From Heterohyrax brucei (lineage: Eukaryota; Chordata; Mammalia; Hyracoidea; Procaviidae), in NCBI GenBank assembly GCA_028571685.1, contig CM053141.1, positions 52,078,333 to 52,142,332 of the forward strand: a stretch of 64,000 nt of DNA, in the 5' to 3' direction. Every line of letters begins with the position of its first letter. Position 1 is the first letter of the stretch. Shown one piece after another: positions 11,190-22,984 of this stretch. The notes below the pieces were generated by a model, which did no database searches, was not told the origin of the DNA, and saw only the letters and a program-made list of their open reading frames with translations. The translations under genes were made by a program, and so were the position numbers.

Positions 11190-12404
11190 CTGATAGGTGG
11201 TTAAAATTTTACTATTTCATCGAGTCTATGCTTTAGACATATGTTATCCTAAATCAGAACATTTTTTACTTCCGTGAGTGGGGAAGCCCCAAACCAGCTG
11301 AGAGTATAATTGAATACACACTAAAGGTTCTCATATTTGATGCTGCTGCTTTTGCTTGTAAGCTGTTAATTTCATTCTTTGAACATGAGAAAACAGATTT
11401 TCCACAAAAAATATGAAACTAAACATTTTACTAGATTGTAATGAAATTATTTGGACTTATTTATAGTCAGTGTTACCATTTTTAGCCTGTACATTAATAT
11501 CAATTACAGTTACTGGAAAGTACAGAAATGGTTTTCAGTATGGTAACTACCTTGCCCACTGCATGAATAAGGACATCTGACATTTTAAGTATCAGGTGTG
11601 TTAAATTGAAAACACATCAAGCACAGATTGTCTCTCTACTGTGTCTTTCTCTTAAAAGTTGAGCCTAGAGTCCTTAGACTACTTAAATTTTTCAAATTTA
11701 GGTCATGTAAATTGTCAGTGTTGCATTGGACTTCCAATTCCTGCTTATTATCCTCACAGGTAGTAATGATAGAGAGGGTCATTTCTGTGTACCAGTTATT
11801 TACTTAACTACGGATTAATGGTGGAGAACATAGGACAATAATGGTTCTTTTCAAATTTTGTCATACCATGTTTCTTGTTCTCTTACATATTATAATGGTG
11901 ACTCCCTCCTGTTTTTTTTTCTTTTTGCTAAACTAATATTGGAACATATGGTCTGATAATTTTGGATTCATTTGGGGAGGATTAGATAGAATATGTTAAA
12001 TCAGTATTGACCTGGAAAAGCTTTGGTCTCAGTCCTGTTGGATTAGGAAAGAAAGGTGATAGAAAAGGGACATTAAAAGCAAATGAATGGTAAAGCGAGT
12101 AGATCAGAATCAAAACTCAAGAGATGCATTGTGAAGATGCAGAGAATTTCCTTAGCTGATATAGCAGAAGCTCAAGTTGAAAGCGATCCATCGAAGACAT
12201 AATTTAAATATCTTTGTCCTAGCTAGATTGGGAACACTTTATTTACTTTGAGGAAGTTGTTTGACCCTTCTCATAGATCCCATCAATTTTAGAGTACTGT
12301 AAGTACATTTTCCCTTTGGCTATTTTACAAGGATATTGAGGATTAATTAACTACAAAAGTAGTGCATGGAACTCCCTGGGGACAAGGAGCTGTTTATTAT
12401 TCCT
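11190..12404. other. unique DNA, no gene seen
   Basis: AT-rich sequence with short frames only and no recognised repeat. Confidence 0.55.
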
Positions 12405-12540
12405 CTCATCATTCATATCTTATTCACTCGTTTTACAAATATTTATTGAATACCAACTGTAAAGCCAGGTACCCTAATTGAGAGTATAAAAATGAACGAT
12501 GAAGGTGGCTTCTGCCTTTGTTACATTGTGTGTTCATATT
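12405..12540 (-). repeat. probable L2 3' end
   Basis: TATTCACTCGTTTTACAAATATTTATTGAATACC, then AAGCCAGGTACCCTAATTGAG and AATGAACGATGAAGG, match the reverse complement of the L2 LINE 3' end (ATTCAaCAAATATTTATTGAgcacc, gCCAGGcac). It is old and strongly diverged. Confidence 0.55.
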
Positions 12541-12566
12541 TTATTTTCAAAATTCCCATTATGTTT

Positions 12567-12890
12567 GCCCAACCTGTTGCCATTGAGTTGATTCTGACTC
12601 GTAGCTACCCTAGAGAACTGAGTAGGAATGCCCCATAGAGTCTCTAAGGTGGCATCCTTATGCTACAGAGGTTAAAAGGATTTGGTTATAACGGAAAAGT
12701 TGACAGTTCAGATCCACCAGCTGCTCCTTGGAAACCCTGTGGAGCAGTTCTGTTCTGTCCTCTGTGGCAGCTGTGCATCACAATCCACTCGACAGCCACA
12801 GCTTCCTCCCCTGTAGCCATTAGTGGATTCAGACGACAGGTCTTTTGGTTAGCAGCCTAATGCTTTGATCGCTGCCCCACCAGCCGTCCT
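12567..12890 (-). mobile_element. AfroSINE split by a nested AfroSINE
   Basis: The tail half is at 12,567-12,650 (CCATTGAGTTGATTCTGACTCGTAG to GCCCCATAGAGTCTCTAAGG). The head half resumes at about 12,818 (GTGGATTCAGACGACAGGTC, TTTTGGTTAGCAGCC, CGCTGCCCCACCAG). The sequence between them is a second SINE in the opposite direction. Confidence 0.85.
12651..12815 (+). mobile_element. AfroSINE inserted inside another AfroSINE
   Basis: A full-length head-to-tail copy (GGTGGCATCCTTATGC, CAGTTCAGATCCACCAGCTGCTCC, GAAACCCTGTGGAGCAGTTCTG, CAATCCACTCGACAGCC) sits inside the minus-strand SINE, which fixes the relative order of the two insertions. Confidence 0.85.
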
Positions 12891-13062
12891 TGAGTTTGCG
12901 ATGATGTAAATTGTCAGTCTCGGCAACAGTTAAGGGACTGGCATCCCTCCCACATATTTGTACACATGTGCACATGTATGTTTCCTTCTAAATGTAGAAC
13001 TGGAAACTCTGGTGCCTACTTTTCAACTTTCATTGCGACAGATACACAAAATTTCATGGTCA

Positions 13063-13235
13063 GTGCTGGATACCCTTGTGGTGTTGTGGTTAGGTGCTAT
13101 GTCTGCTAACCCAAGGGTCAGTAGTTCAGTTGTTTATCAGGTTCTCCTTGGAAACTCTATGGGGCAGTTCTCTGTCCTGTAGGGTCACTATGAGTGTGAA
13201 TCGCGTCAATAGCCCTGGGGTTTGGTTTGGTGTGG
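13063..13235 (+). mobile_element. AfroSINE
   Basis: Head CTGGATACCCTTGTGGTGTTGTGG with GTCTGCTAACCCAAGGGTCAG, body GGAAACTCTATGGGGCAGTTCTC, tail GTGTGAATCGCGTCAATAG and the typical GGGGTTTGGTTTGG end. Confidence 0.9.
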
Positions 13236-16136
13236 TGAGTGCTATATGAATTAGTTTTTGTTACAAAAAAGTTAAATACAAGTTGTAGGAGCAAACCAAA
13301 ATAAACCACCTATATATGACCTCTTCCATTAAAATATACCTCATCTTATTTTAGACTGGCACTTTCAGAATAATTTTAAGCTCATATTATTTGTGAAACT
13401 ATCTGTAAGTAGAAATTTTTGAAAAGAAAGCCTGTAATATATTCATATCCTGCCAATGAAAAAGCATCCATTAGCCCACAAATTTGAATTAAAATTTGGT
13501 AATTACCATGGATGTGAATATGGGATGGTAAACACAGATGTTTTCGATAAACGTTTGTAAGCTCTTCTAGTAGAATGAAGCACATTTGCAAGGAAGGTGA
13601 AGGTTTCCTCACATAGGTGGTTTTTGGCTAGCTTTTAAGTAGTGAGTATTTGAGAGAATAGTTTTGACTACCAGTCTGAACAAGGAGAAAATACGTTAAT
13701 CTGTAATTCAACCTGAGCCAGTGAAACTACAGACATTCATAATAGTGTGTCTGAGGCTCTCTTTCTGAGTTTGAGAAGAAATGCTTCCTAAACTAATACA
13801 GGAAGGAGGACAATTTCTCACTTTGATTTATATTTCAATGTGGAATTTGTTTTTGGAAAATAATAACAATCTGGGGATGAGAACCCTTTGTCAGTGTCAA
13901 GTGTGTGTGTGTGTGTGTATTCGTGTATGTATTCAAACATCCTGCATGAAACAATACAGTTAGGCATGTACAGTTACATAAAAATTCATAAAGACATGTG
14001 AATGCTGAACTAGCCTGAAAATTATGGCCTGAAAAAATCCTAGATTAGGAATTACGGTGACAGCTAAAGTTGTATATGTATTTTCATATATTCTATTTCT
14101 GTTCAACTTATGTGTTCTCATAAGAATGATAAAGTACCTAAATCTAGCCTTCATAGAACGGCAGCATCCAACTTTTGGTTAAATCACTCAAGCCTATCAG
14201 AGACCTCATGGAAGTGTTTTAGGTCTAAGATAATACATTATTTGTGAACCAGTGTTAGGGTTGATTTCCAGGGTTCACCTCACTTGAGTATATAGCATGA
14301 CCTTTTAAAATGATTATAATCAGGATGACTGTTTTAAGGTATATGTCAAAGATGGCATATATTTGTATTCTTGCATATTGTTTGTTTCTGAGAAGTGGAG
14401 CATGAGATGCCAGTGATGGAGGTTTCTTTGCAGGTGGTAAGCTTGTTGGGCAATCAGGAAACTTCTGGTTCTGCTGGCATTTAAAGTCACTGTTTGCTCA
14501 GCTGACCTGCATGTTCATTTATCATTCTAGACTCATCTATCTGCAAGCTTTTTTCCCAGAAATAGACTTCACGACATTCCTAAATAATCCCTTTACGTTT
14601 AGTTTTAAAATGTTGTTTGTAAGTGATTAGAGGATGGGGATAAATAAACCGAGATTTCAAGAATGGGCAGATGATTGTCACTGGGCGTGCAGAAGCACAC
14701 AGGAACTTGTGTGTGCCCCCGTGTGTGTGTCAGGGTGCGCTCATTTGCTCCTCACCAAACACCCAGCTCAGACTGGTGTAAACAAAAGATTTTCTGGGCT
14801 ATCTAACTCTATTTAGTGGTAAAGGTTCCAGACTGAATGATGTCTCCAAAGGCTTGATTTCCTTCCAAAAGGTTACTCTTGTCTTCCGTGTTGTCTGTCA
14901 GCTAGTGTTGTTTTCCCATGAGTTCGCCAGACAGCTACAAACAACTCCAGTGAGCCTTCCTATTCTGTATCTAGAGGGAGGTGTAGCTTTCAGAAGCTGA
15001 TTATTGTGGTAGCCTAAATTCCATGCCCCATCTCTAGAGTCAAGGGTGAAATAAACTATTCCCAAGTTAGAGACACAGAGGAAGACGGGACACAGTAACG
15101 AGTATCAGGAAAATTTCTAAGAAAAAGTGCAATAGATGTTTAGGTAGCATTCCTCCCAAGTTCACTGGAGAGAGAGCTTCCCATTTTATTCTTTTTGATA
15201 GCTTTTCCTTGGTCTCTGAAAATCTAGGGAGCAATTGGACTTATATGAAAAAAATGTATTATGGTATGTGAGCATAGTTTACTCTGACACACAGTCGCTA
15301 CAGCACAAACAAAACTAGTTGATTCCTTGGTTTGAGTGTGCCCATGGCAGGCTCCTGCAACCATCATCAGTATTTCTGCCATGAACTTCAAAGATTCCAG
15401 GCAAGCAAGCTTTGTATAAAAAGAGGCTTCACAAGATACTCATTTAGAAATACTGGAGTATGCCTTGATAAACCACTCTGTTCTAGCACAGATGGAGGGG
15501 ATAATGACAGGTAAATATTTACTCTTTTGGGTAATACTCTAATATTTATTACATTTCAAATTCACATACATATAGTAATACTTTAAACCAATAATGATAG
15601 AGATTAAAAATCAGATAATTCTCTGAGTAAAATGTAATTATGGAAGTTCTCAATATTTGTATAATGTTTAGAAGGTAATCCTAGCTTGACTCATGAAGTA
15701 GCACTTACATTCTTTATTATGCATGATGAATGGTTAAATTCTTTTTATGCGTGTTGTCATATACCCGTGGCAGTTAAAAAGTTAAGTGAGTCATACTGTA
15801 TTACTGGTTGAGCAGTGGCTCAGGGCACTCAGACGGGAAAATAATGGCCTAGGTATACTTCGTCTTGGATTGATGTCGTCGTCTAAAACTACTTCCTTGT
15901 TTGTGCCACAGGAATGGGGTGAGTCCAGAAGAAGATTAAATTACAAATAAGTTTTCTTCATGAGTTAGTTTTTCAGGGGTTATTCCATTGCTTCTGGGAG
16001 CTGTACTGACCCTCTGGTCTTCTGGGGAGGAGATTTTCTAATTGACCAGCTACCTGAGGTGTGATTTTCCTGGATACTGGGCCATTTGGAAACTTTAGGG
16101 TAGCTGTACTGTCCTTTTCTTCAATCTTTCTACTCT
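13236..16136. other. unique DNA, no gene seen
   Basis: The largest stretch here without a recognised mobile element. It has a short (TG)n at 13,901-13,920 and otherwise AT-rich sequence. Open frames reach only about 76 codons, with no domain recognisable. Conserved regulatory sites could exist here but cannot be seen from one sequence. Confidence 0.5.
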
Positions 16137-18292
16137 TTTTTCAGAAAATATTTTATTGCTGTTTGGGTGAAAGTTTACAGAACAAATTAGTTTCACATTC
16201 GACAGTTTATACACAACTTGTTTTGTGACATTGGTTTTCAAGTTCCTGAATATGTCAGCCCCTTTTCCACTTCTCAGGTTCCACCTGTCCATTCACCTAG
16301 CTTCCCTGCACCTGCCATCGCTCTGAACTTTGCTTTGAGGCAAGTGCTGCCCTTTGAATCAGTCATTTAATTGATTGATCTAGGGTATGCATTCATCTCT
16401 GCTGTTTTGATTTTATAGGCCTGGCTATTGGGTGGCTGTAATGTGAACTCTGGGAGTGATTTCAGTTCTGAGTTTGAATGGTTTCTGAGAGCCATGGTCT
16501 GGGGTTTCCGCCAGTCTTTCTCAGACCAGTTAGTCTGGTGTTACTTGTGAGTTTGAATTTTGTTCTACATTTCTCTCCCACTCTATGCATGACCTAATAT
16601 TGTAATCCTGCTCACAGCAGTCGGTGGTAGTCGGAACCATCTAGTTCCTCTGGTCTCAGGCTAGTGAAGGCCACGGTTCTTTTGGTCCTTTAGTCCTTTC
16701 AACTAATTGTTTCTTTCAGTCTTTCATTTTCTTCCCTCTTCTTTGTTCCAGATGGGAAGGGACTAGACGGCCTTAGGTGGCCACCACCATCTGTGTCCCC
16801 AGTGTGTGCTGTTGCATACATGGGTACATTTGCTGCAGGCACCTATTATGTACGTGGACATACTTTCATATGTCCTTTCACCTTGTTCAGCTTCTGTATC
16901 TACCAGTGCATCCACTTGTGCATTGTTTATTATTACTGTTGCTGCAAAATTGTATACGTATTAGTGTTTACTGTTGTTGGTTTTTACTCGTGTGTACTTT
17001 TCAGTCTTTGTGTTGTGCTGACTTCCTCCACATTCTGTGTTATCTTCCCTTCCCCAGAGTTAGTATAAGACTGCTGTCTAGTTAGGGCCCCACCAGCCCT
17101 CATAACTGTTAAAGAATGTTTTTGTCTGTGTGGAAAACCTTTTGTTAACTTTTTATAGTGGTGGTCTCAGACAGTATTTGTCCGTTTGTGAATGACTTCT
17201 TTCAGTCAGCAGAATGTACGCCAGATTCATCCGTGTTATGACATGTTTCACGTACTTGTTATTTTAACATTGTATAGTATTCCATTGTGTGTTATGTGTC
17301 AGAGTTTCTTTAAGAGTCACTCATCTGTTGATGAGTGCTTAGGCTCATTTCCAGCATTTTGCTGTTGTATCTCATGCTGCGATGAGTGTGACATGTCTGT
17401 TCATGTCATGATTCTTATTTCTAGGAGTGGGATTGCCAGATCTTAAAAGTATGTCTGTTTCTAGCTTTTTGAGGAGTTACCGTATTGTTTTGCATACTGG
17501 TTGTACCATTTTACATTTCTACCGGCAGTGTATGAGAGTTCAGTCTCCCCACAACCTCTCCAGCACTTGTTGTTTTCTGTTGTTTTTTGGTCTGTGCCAT
17601 TATTCCTGGTATGGGATGGTGTCTTATTGTAATTTTGGTTTTCCTGTCTCTAATGTCTAATGATTTTGAATATCTCTCCATGTATTTGTTGGCTCCTTCA
17701 GATGTCATCTTTGGTGATGTCTGTTCATGCCTGTTGACCATTTTTTAATTGTTCTTTTTGTCTTTTGTTGTTGATTTTTTAGATATGTCATAGCCAATTT
17801 TCTTTTCTCCCCAGTCTGTGATTTTTTTCCTTTCTCTTTTGGAAAGTCCTTTGAATGAAGACTAGTTTTTAATTTTTAGGAGTCCTAATTTACCTTCTGC
17901 TGTCTGTGCAGTTTTAGTTATGTTCGGTAATCTGTTTATGCCATAAGTTAGGACTTTTAGATTGTCCTTATTTTTTTCTTCTGCCTTTATGATTTTAGGT
18001 TTTACATTGAGGTCTTTGATACATTGTGTGGGGTGTGAGGTATGGATCCTGTTTCATTTTTCGGTAGATGGATTGCTAACACGTTTGTTAAAGAGACTAT
18101 CCTCTCACCCATTGAATGGATTTTGATCCTTTGTCAAAGATTAACTGCCCATAGGTGGATGGGCTTATTTCTGCGTTCTGAGTTCTTTTTCATTGGTCTG
18201 TGTTATACCAGTACCAGGTTCTTTTGACTATCATGGCTGTATATTATCCGTGTGTGATCTGGGATCTGGGAATGTGAGACCTCATTTCTTCT
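16137..18292 (-). mobile_element. older L1, 5'-truncated
   Basis: The minus-strand copy ends (3') at AAAATATTTTATTGCTGTTTGGGTGAAAGTTTACAG. It runs through a decayed 3' UTR and the ORF2 C-terminus: 17,270-17,530 matches the region encoding the cysteine-rich motif, for example GTATTCCATTGTGTG and GGGATTGCCAGATC. Further on, 18,035-18,240 corresponds to the polymerase-distal region (TTGGTCTGTGTTATACCAGTACCAG). Frames are broken throughout. The 3' UTR differs from the young L1s and matches the family at 40.3 and 43.4 kb. Confidence 0.8.
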
Positions 18293-18372
18293 GCAGAGCC
18301 TCTGGTGAGTTTGAACTGGCAACCTTTCAATTTAGCAGCACAGTGCTTGACTGTTCTACCACCAGGGCTCTT
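18293..18372 (-). mobile_element. AfroSINE head fragment
   Basis: GAGCCTCTGGTGAGTTTGAACTGGCAACC then AATTTAGCAGCACAGTGCTTGAC and ACCACCAGGGCTC is the reverse complement of the tRNA-like head only. The tail half is missing. Confidence 0.75.
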
Positions 18373-18919
18373 AATTCTGTTCAGGTTTATTTCTTTTTCA
18401 CTCTGTATTCATCTTGAGCTCTTTTGACTGTCTGCTGTATAATCACTTGGGGATTAGATTGAAGAGACACAATATTTTATCTTCATTACCTGGAAAACAT
18501 CCTCCTTGGCCTGTATTTTAGGAGAAGATAGAAACCGAAGAATTCTGGTTGGGCTTTCTACTAGCATGTTCCAGAAATAACCGTCTTGAAAGGGTTATAT
18601 ATATTTCTGTTCCTACTGCTACTGTGACCACATTGGAAGATGGACTGCAGCGGGAACTTGTGGGAACCTAAGTGCTGCATGTTCAGAATGCAAGCTAAAT
18701 GATACCCTCCTCCCACGCATTAACAACCTCATTATGGGGACTACTATCACTGGAACTCCTACCCCTCCCGCTAACATGGGGGACAGCAGCCACACTACAG
18801 GTAGTTAACCACATGCAACAATACAAAAAAGAAGATCTTCCTGAAAGGGTTGTCCATAGTTTTGTCACTCCTATTACTGTGCGCATGCCCAGTAAAACTG
18901 TCAGAACATCAGAACCCTT

Positions 18920-19412
18920 TGTCATGGACTGAATTGTGTCCTCCCAAAAATCTGTATCAGTTTGGCTGGGTCATGATTGTAGTTATCTTGTGGTTTTTTT
19001 TTTTTTGGTATGTTGTCAATCCTATCTCTATATTGTTAATGAGGGAGGAAGGATAACAGTTCTGTTGGTGAGAAAGGACTTCATCTGTAAAATTGTGTTG
19101 TGCCTTTAGTCAGTCTCCTTGGATATAAAGGAAAAGGAAGCAAGCAGAGGGTTGGCGACCTCATGACATCAGGACAGAAGCACTGCAGAGTGCATCCTTT
19201 GAACTCGGGGTCCCCGCACCTAAGAAGCTCCCAGTATGGGGGAATATTGAGGACAAGACCTTCCTCCAGAGCCAACAGAAAAACCCTTCCCCTGGAGCTG
19301 ATCCCCTGAATTTGGAATTGTAGCCTACTTTTCTGTGAGGAAATAGATTTCTCCTTGTTACAACCACCCACTTGCAGTATTTCTGTTACAGCAGTGCTAG
19401 ATGACTGAGACA
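18920..19412 (+). mobile_element. MaLR-like solo LTR
   Basis: The element starts TGTCATGGACTGAATTGTGTCC and ends ATGACTGAGACA, so it has LTR-type TG...CA ends with a short inverted TGTC/GACA. Near its 3' end is the block CTGTGAGGAAATAGATTTCT, a degenerate form of the polyadenylation-signal region of MLT/MaLR LTRs. Flanks CCCTT and TCCTT agree at 4 of 5 positions, as expected for an old 5-bp target duplication. No internal retroviral region is attached. The copy at 39,385 is the same family in the other orientation. Confidence 0.75.
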
Positions 19413-20887
19413 TCCTTTCAGAGCAGGGAGATCAGAAGAAAAGGAGAAAAGAGTGTGAGCTTGCCAGCTAGAGTAGGAACAGTGAAATCAAAACCTGGCT
19501 GTCATTTGGGGACTCTTGGTTATTTTGTGGGAACAGGGGAAGAAGAATACTCCCTTAGCACTGCATCTGCAGTTTTATATCTGGCTTAATATACTTGATG
19601 GACATGGAGTTTGACATATTCCCTGAGGCCAGAGATGCCTCTGCTCACATCTAGTGGGCACAGTGAATTCAAGACCAACAGGCATGGCCAGCAGGGAAAC
19701 CCACACAAGTGTCCAGAAGTCCATGGAGGACTAAACTGGTAAAGGAAAAGACATGGAGGCAAGGCATCAGAAGTGTTGCCCAACAACCTGAGAACCGAGC
19801 TGTCCAGAAATGTATTAAACATCATTCAGTACCCATGGTCTGGAAATTTTTTTCTGCAGTTACCTGAAGGCTTGTTCTATAAGGAGCTGAGAGCTAATCC
19901 TGCATAGATTCAGCTACGTGAAAGGGTGGCTGCCTTGGTGCAGTTACTCAATATTAGAGAATTCTATCAATTCCAAGCCTTAACTACTGCCCTCAACCCT
20001 GATTGACTTGATATGCTTTGTAACAGTTTGAGACCAGAATCCCAAGCGTAGTGTTACGGGGGTGGGTTGTAAAGTTTGCCTAAGCTCAAATTCACTACCC
20101 TCCAACTGCACTTACCAAGTCTATGATGAGTACCCAGTTTTAAGGCTTCCTCCACAAGCTGCTTGCACCAGCCAGTCCTCACCACCTTGTGGGCCTGGGA
20201 TATCACATTACAAGTCTCGGCACACTGGAGTGTGTGTGGGAGAATGACAGTGCCCCAAAGTACCTTACCATCCTGTCTAAAATGCTGTTTACTGGTGCAT
20301 GTGCTCCTGGGTTGCTTAGAACAGCTGGAACACCACAACATCTGTTCCATCTGGGAAACATCATGTTTGTGCCTATGGCTAGAAGCCATACAACTTGGGG
20401 GTGTGGGGAAGCCAGCTGAAACCTGGAAAGAATGGGGCAAAGCCAATATGGTACAAGAATACTTTAAAGTGTGCAAGAAGCATGCCTTATGGACCTCATG
20501 AAACATCAGGAAGGCACTGGGAGAATGTCACTGGTCTGTCTGCAGTTACTCTGGCAACTACTTAGGTGCAGCACTGCATTTGTAAAGCTGACCCATATCC
20601 AGGTATGTAGCACTTCCCCTACCAAAGATACGGCTCTCGGGCACAGACCCTCTAATCATTAATTAGGCCAGCGACTGCAGTGACAAAGCTTTCTTAGACT
20701 GTGATGGAAATTACTTGAAACTGATAATCTAGACGGCAGTCTCCACAAGACCATAATTCAAATCACACATGAGGCAGCCAGTTTAACTGCATGTTTAGCC
20801 TGCCTTTGAAGACGTAACGCAGGACATTCCCAGATTGCGAGCAAACCGTCACCAGAACTAGTCACTAGCACCACTCTTCCCAGATTA

Positions 20888-21038
20888 CCCCACTGCCGTT
20901 GAGTTGGGTCTGACAGCAACCCTAGAGGTCAGACTAGAACTGCCCCATAGAGTTTCCAAGGAGCACCTGGTGAGTTTGAACTGCTGATCTTTTGGTGAGC
21001 AGACGTAGTACTTAACCCACTATGCCACAAGGGTTTCC
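20888..21038 (-). mobile_element. AfroSINE with perfect 12-bp target duplication
   Basis: Reverse-strand SINE (CCACTGCCGTTGAGTTGGGTC, AGACTAGAACTGCCCCATAGAG, GAGTTTGAACTGCTGATCTTTTGG). It is flanked by identical 12-mers CTTCCCAGATTA at 20,876-20,887 and 21,039-21,050. It interrupts the coding-like stretch. Confidence 0.95.
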
Positions 21039-21403
21039 CTTCCCAGATTAGGGATATGTATAACCTGTACACCCAGATTCAGCGGCGCGGGAGGAAGCCT
21101 GACCTGGTACAAGTGCAGCTTCAGAAGCTCCACGGTACTAGCCAGGATTTAGTTAAGACAACACAGAAACTATCTCCTACTGACCCCGTCTGACCAGAGG
21201 GATCCTCCGAACTATAGAAAAACAGTACCCAGTGGCTCAGAGACCAACATCTGCAGGGGTCTCTGGGATCTTGGTGGGCTTGTTGAGGCCAAACAGCTCA
21301 CCCCCACATGGTACACAAGGTCACCTCGACCATTTCTATCTTCACTTGTTTATACCTGTGTGTAAACAGAAGTCCCTCTAAAGAGCCAGTGTCACTATTG
21401 CTC

Positions 21404-22035
21404 TCATCCCCAAAGCATGGCAAGATAGGCAGCTAGGCTCGTAGTGACAGCTGTCCTTTTTGTTCTGTTTTCCGGTTCTGAGAGCAACTCTGCTTTCAGA
21501 GTTGTTATGTGCCACATGGCGACCCTGTGTACAATAGAACAAAACATTGCATGATCCTGTGCCACCTTCACAGTCGTTAGGTTTGAGCCCGTTGTTGCAG
21601 CCAGTGTGTCAGTCCATCTCTCTGAGGTTCTTCCTGTTTCATAGTGACCCTCTACCTTACCAAACATAAAGCCCTTTTCCAGGTACAGATCCCTCCTGAT
21701 AACATGTCCAAAGTCGGTAAGATGAAGTCACGCCAAGGAACATTCTGACTGCACTGCTTCCAAAATATAGTTGTTCATTTTCTGGCAGTATGTGGAATAT
21801 GCAGTATTTTTTGTTAGCACTGTAATTCAAAGGTGTCAGTTCCTTGGTCTTCCTTATGCATCCAGCTGTCACGTGTATATAAGGAAATTGAAAACATCAT
21901 GACTTGGGTCAGGTGCAACTTAGTCCTGGAAGTGACATCTTTGCTTTTTAACACTTTAAAGAGGTGTTTTACAGCACATTGGCCCAAATGCAATGTGTCT
22001 TTTCATTTCTCCGTAGTAGTTACTTGAAATGGTCT
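21404..22035 (-). mobile_element. RTE LINE 3' fragment
   Basis: The minus strand encodes the RTE C-terminal tail (GKVEGHYETGRTSERWTDT at the start of an 87-codon open frame, matching the RTE pattern GKVEGqrkRGRpStRWiDt). The 3' end has the AfroSINE-like word GTCGCCATGTGGCACAT. The upstream part (to about 22,035) parallels the larger RTE at 32.2-32.8 kb, for example CATGACTTGGGTCAGG. Confidence 0.75.
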
Positions 22036-22467
22036 CTACACTTCCATCACCTTCTGTGTTTACCCTCCTTGACCTTAATTTCTCCACTCCTCTGCCGATG
22101 TCATTGCATCGCACTTCCCTCCAGATGAAATACACATAAAAATTACTAACCAATAGGTAGCAACTGTTCTTTTTATATTTTGCCAGATGCCTATAACTTG
22201 GTGTCCTTATCCATCCTTTCTTCCTTCGTCTTTATTCAGTCTCACTGCGAGGGAGTCTGTGGCCGATGCCTCCGTTGTGTAGTGGTACCTGTCCTTTCCA
22301 TGATTTATTTCCCTTTTATCACTTTTTCGCCAGTGCCTGTCTGTGTTAAACAGTTCTCTTTCTTCTTCTTTGTTTTTTATTTTGCTCCTGCTTTCCTTTC
22401 TTGAAAGCCGACTTCTCTGGCAGAGTGTGTTCTTTTCTTTACGTCCTTGGCATCCAGTTTTCTTTTT
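22036..22467. other. unassigned DNA between RTE and L1 pieces
   Basis: No gene seen. The sequence is pyrimidine-rich (TTCTTTCTTCTTCTTTG near 22,350), with nothing further recognised. Confidence 0.5.
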
Positions 22468-22640
22468 CTTTTTTATTATGATTGAGTGAAAATATACAGT
22501 CCCATATAAATTTGCATACCCACCAATGAGGGGCTCCCACTGCTCTCCCTGCCCGGTGACAGCACACTCCTTGTCTCTGTTTTGTACATGTCATGTTTTC
22601 CTAAAAATCTCCTATCCCCTCCTCTCCACCCTCTAATTCC
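22468..22640 (-). mobile_element. short L1 3' end
   Basis: The T-rich start, TTATGATTGAGTGAAAATATACAGTCCCATATAAATTTGC and GTGACAGCACACTCCTTG are the reverse complement of the young L1 3' terminus. Similarity ends after CCCCTCCTCTCCACC, so only about 170 bp was inserted. Confidence 0.85.
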
Positions 22641-22984
22641 ATTTTCTGTTCAATCCATTGCATCAGGCATTGCCTCCAGCACTCTATTGCAGCAACTCTT
22701 ATTTTACCTGGAGGTAGTTCTTGCTGTGGCTTCTTGCTTTAGGAAGTACTCTTTTCCCTTGACCTCTGTGATGGGACTCCTGGTTTTTGCCTCGTATCTA
22801 TGAGTGCTGTATTCCTCTTATGGATTCCACGATCTCTTTTCATCCTTTAAATGTTAATGGACCTTCATGTTGCTTCCTGTGTACCCATCTTATTGGACAA
22901 ACTCTGAGAGCTCTCTTTCACCTTCCTTGTGTTCTGATAAAGATACCATTTCTCAGAGATTTCCCAAATTCCTGACCCCTTGTT

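Larger units (their letters stand above)
18600..21193 (+). pseudogene. decayed coding-like stretch of unknown parent
   Basis: Several plus-strand segments read as plausible protein once interrupting insertions are set aside. One is at about 18,668-18,797 (includes NDTLLPRINNLIMGTTITG). Another is near 19,653-19,856 (includes VLPNNLRTELSRNVLN). A third, at 21,049-21,193, ends at TGA 21,191 (includes RDMYNLYTQIQRRGRKPDL). The segments lie in different frames and contain stops, and a solo LTR and an AfroSINE interrupt the stretch. Composition is richer in G+C than the flanks. No introns are obvious, so a processed pseudogene is one reading. I do not recognise the parent, and a chance reading or an old mobile-element gene is not excluded. 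Confidence 0.35.

Noticed and set aside
13901-13920. Short (TG)n
   Set aside because: Only ten units; noted inside the unique stretch but too short to list as a separate marker.
19081-19413. 110-codon minus-strand frame
   Set aside because: Lies inside the solo LTR and is not expected to encode a protein.
20054-20506. 150-codon minus-strand open frame
   Set aside because: No recognisable domain, and the plus-strand frames of the same interval look more coding-like; probably an antisense shadow.
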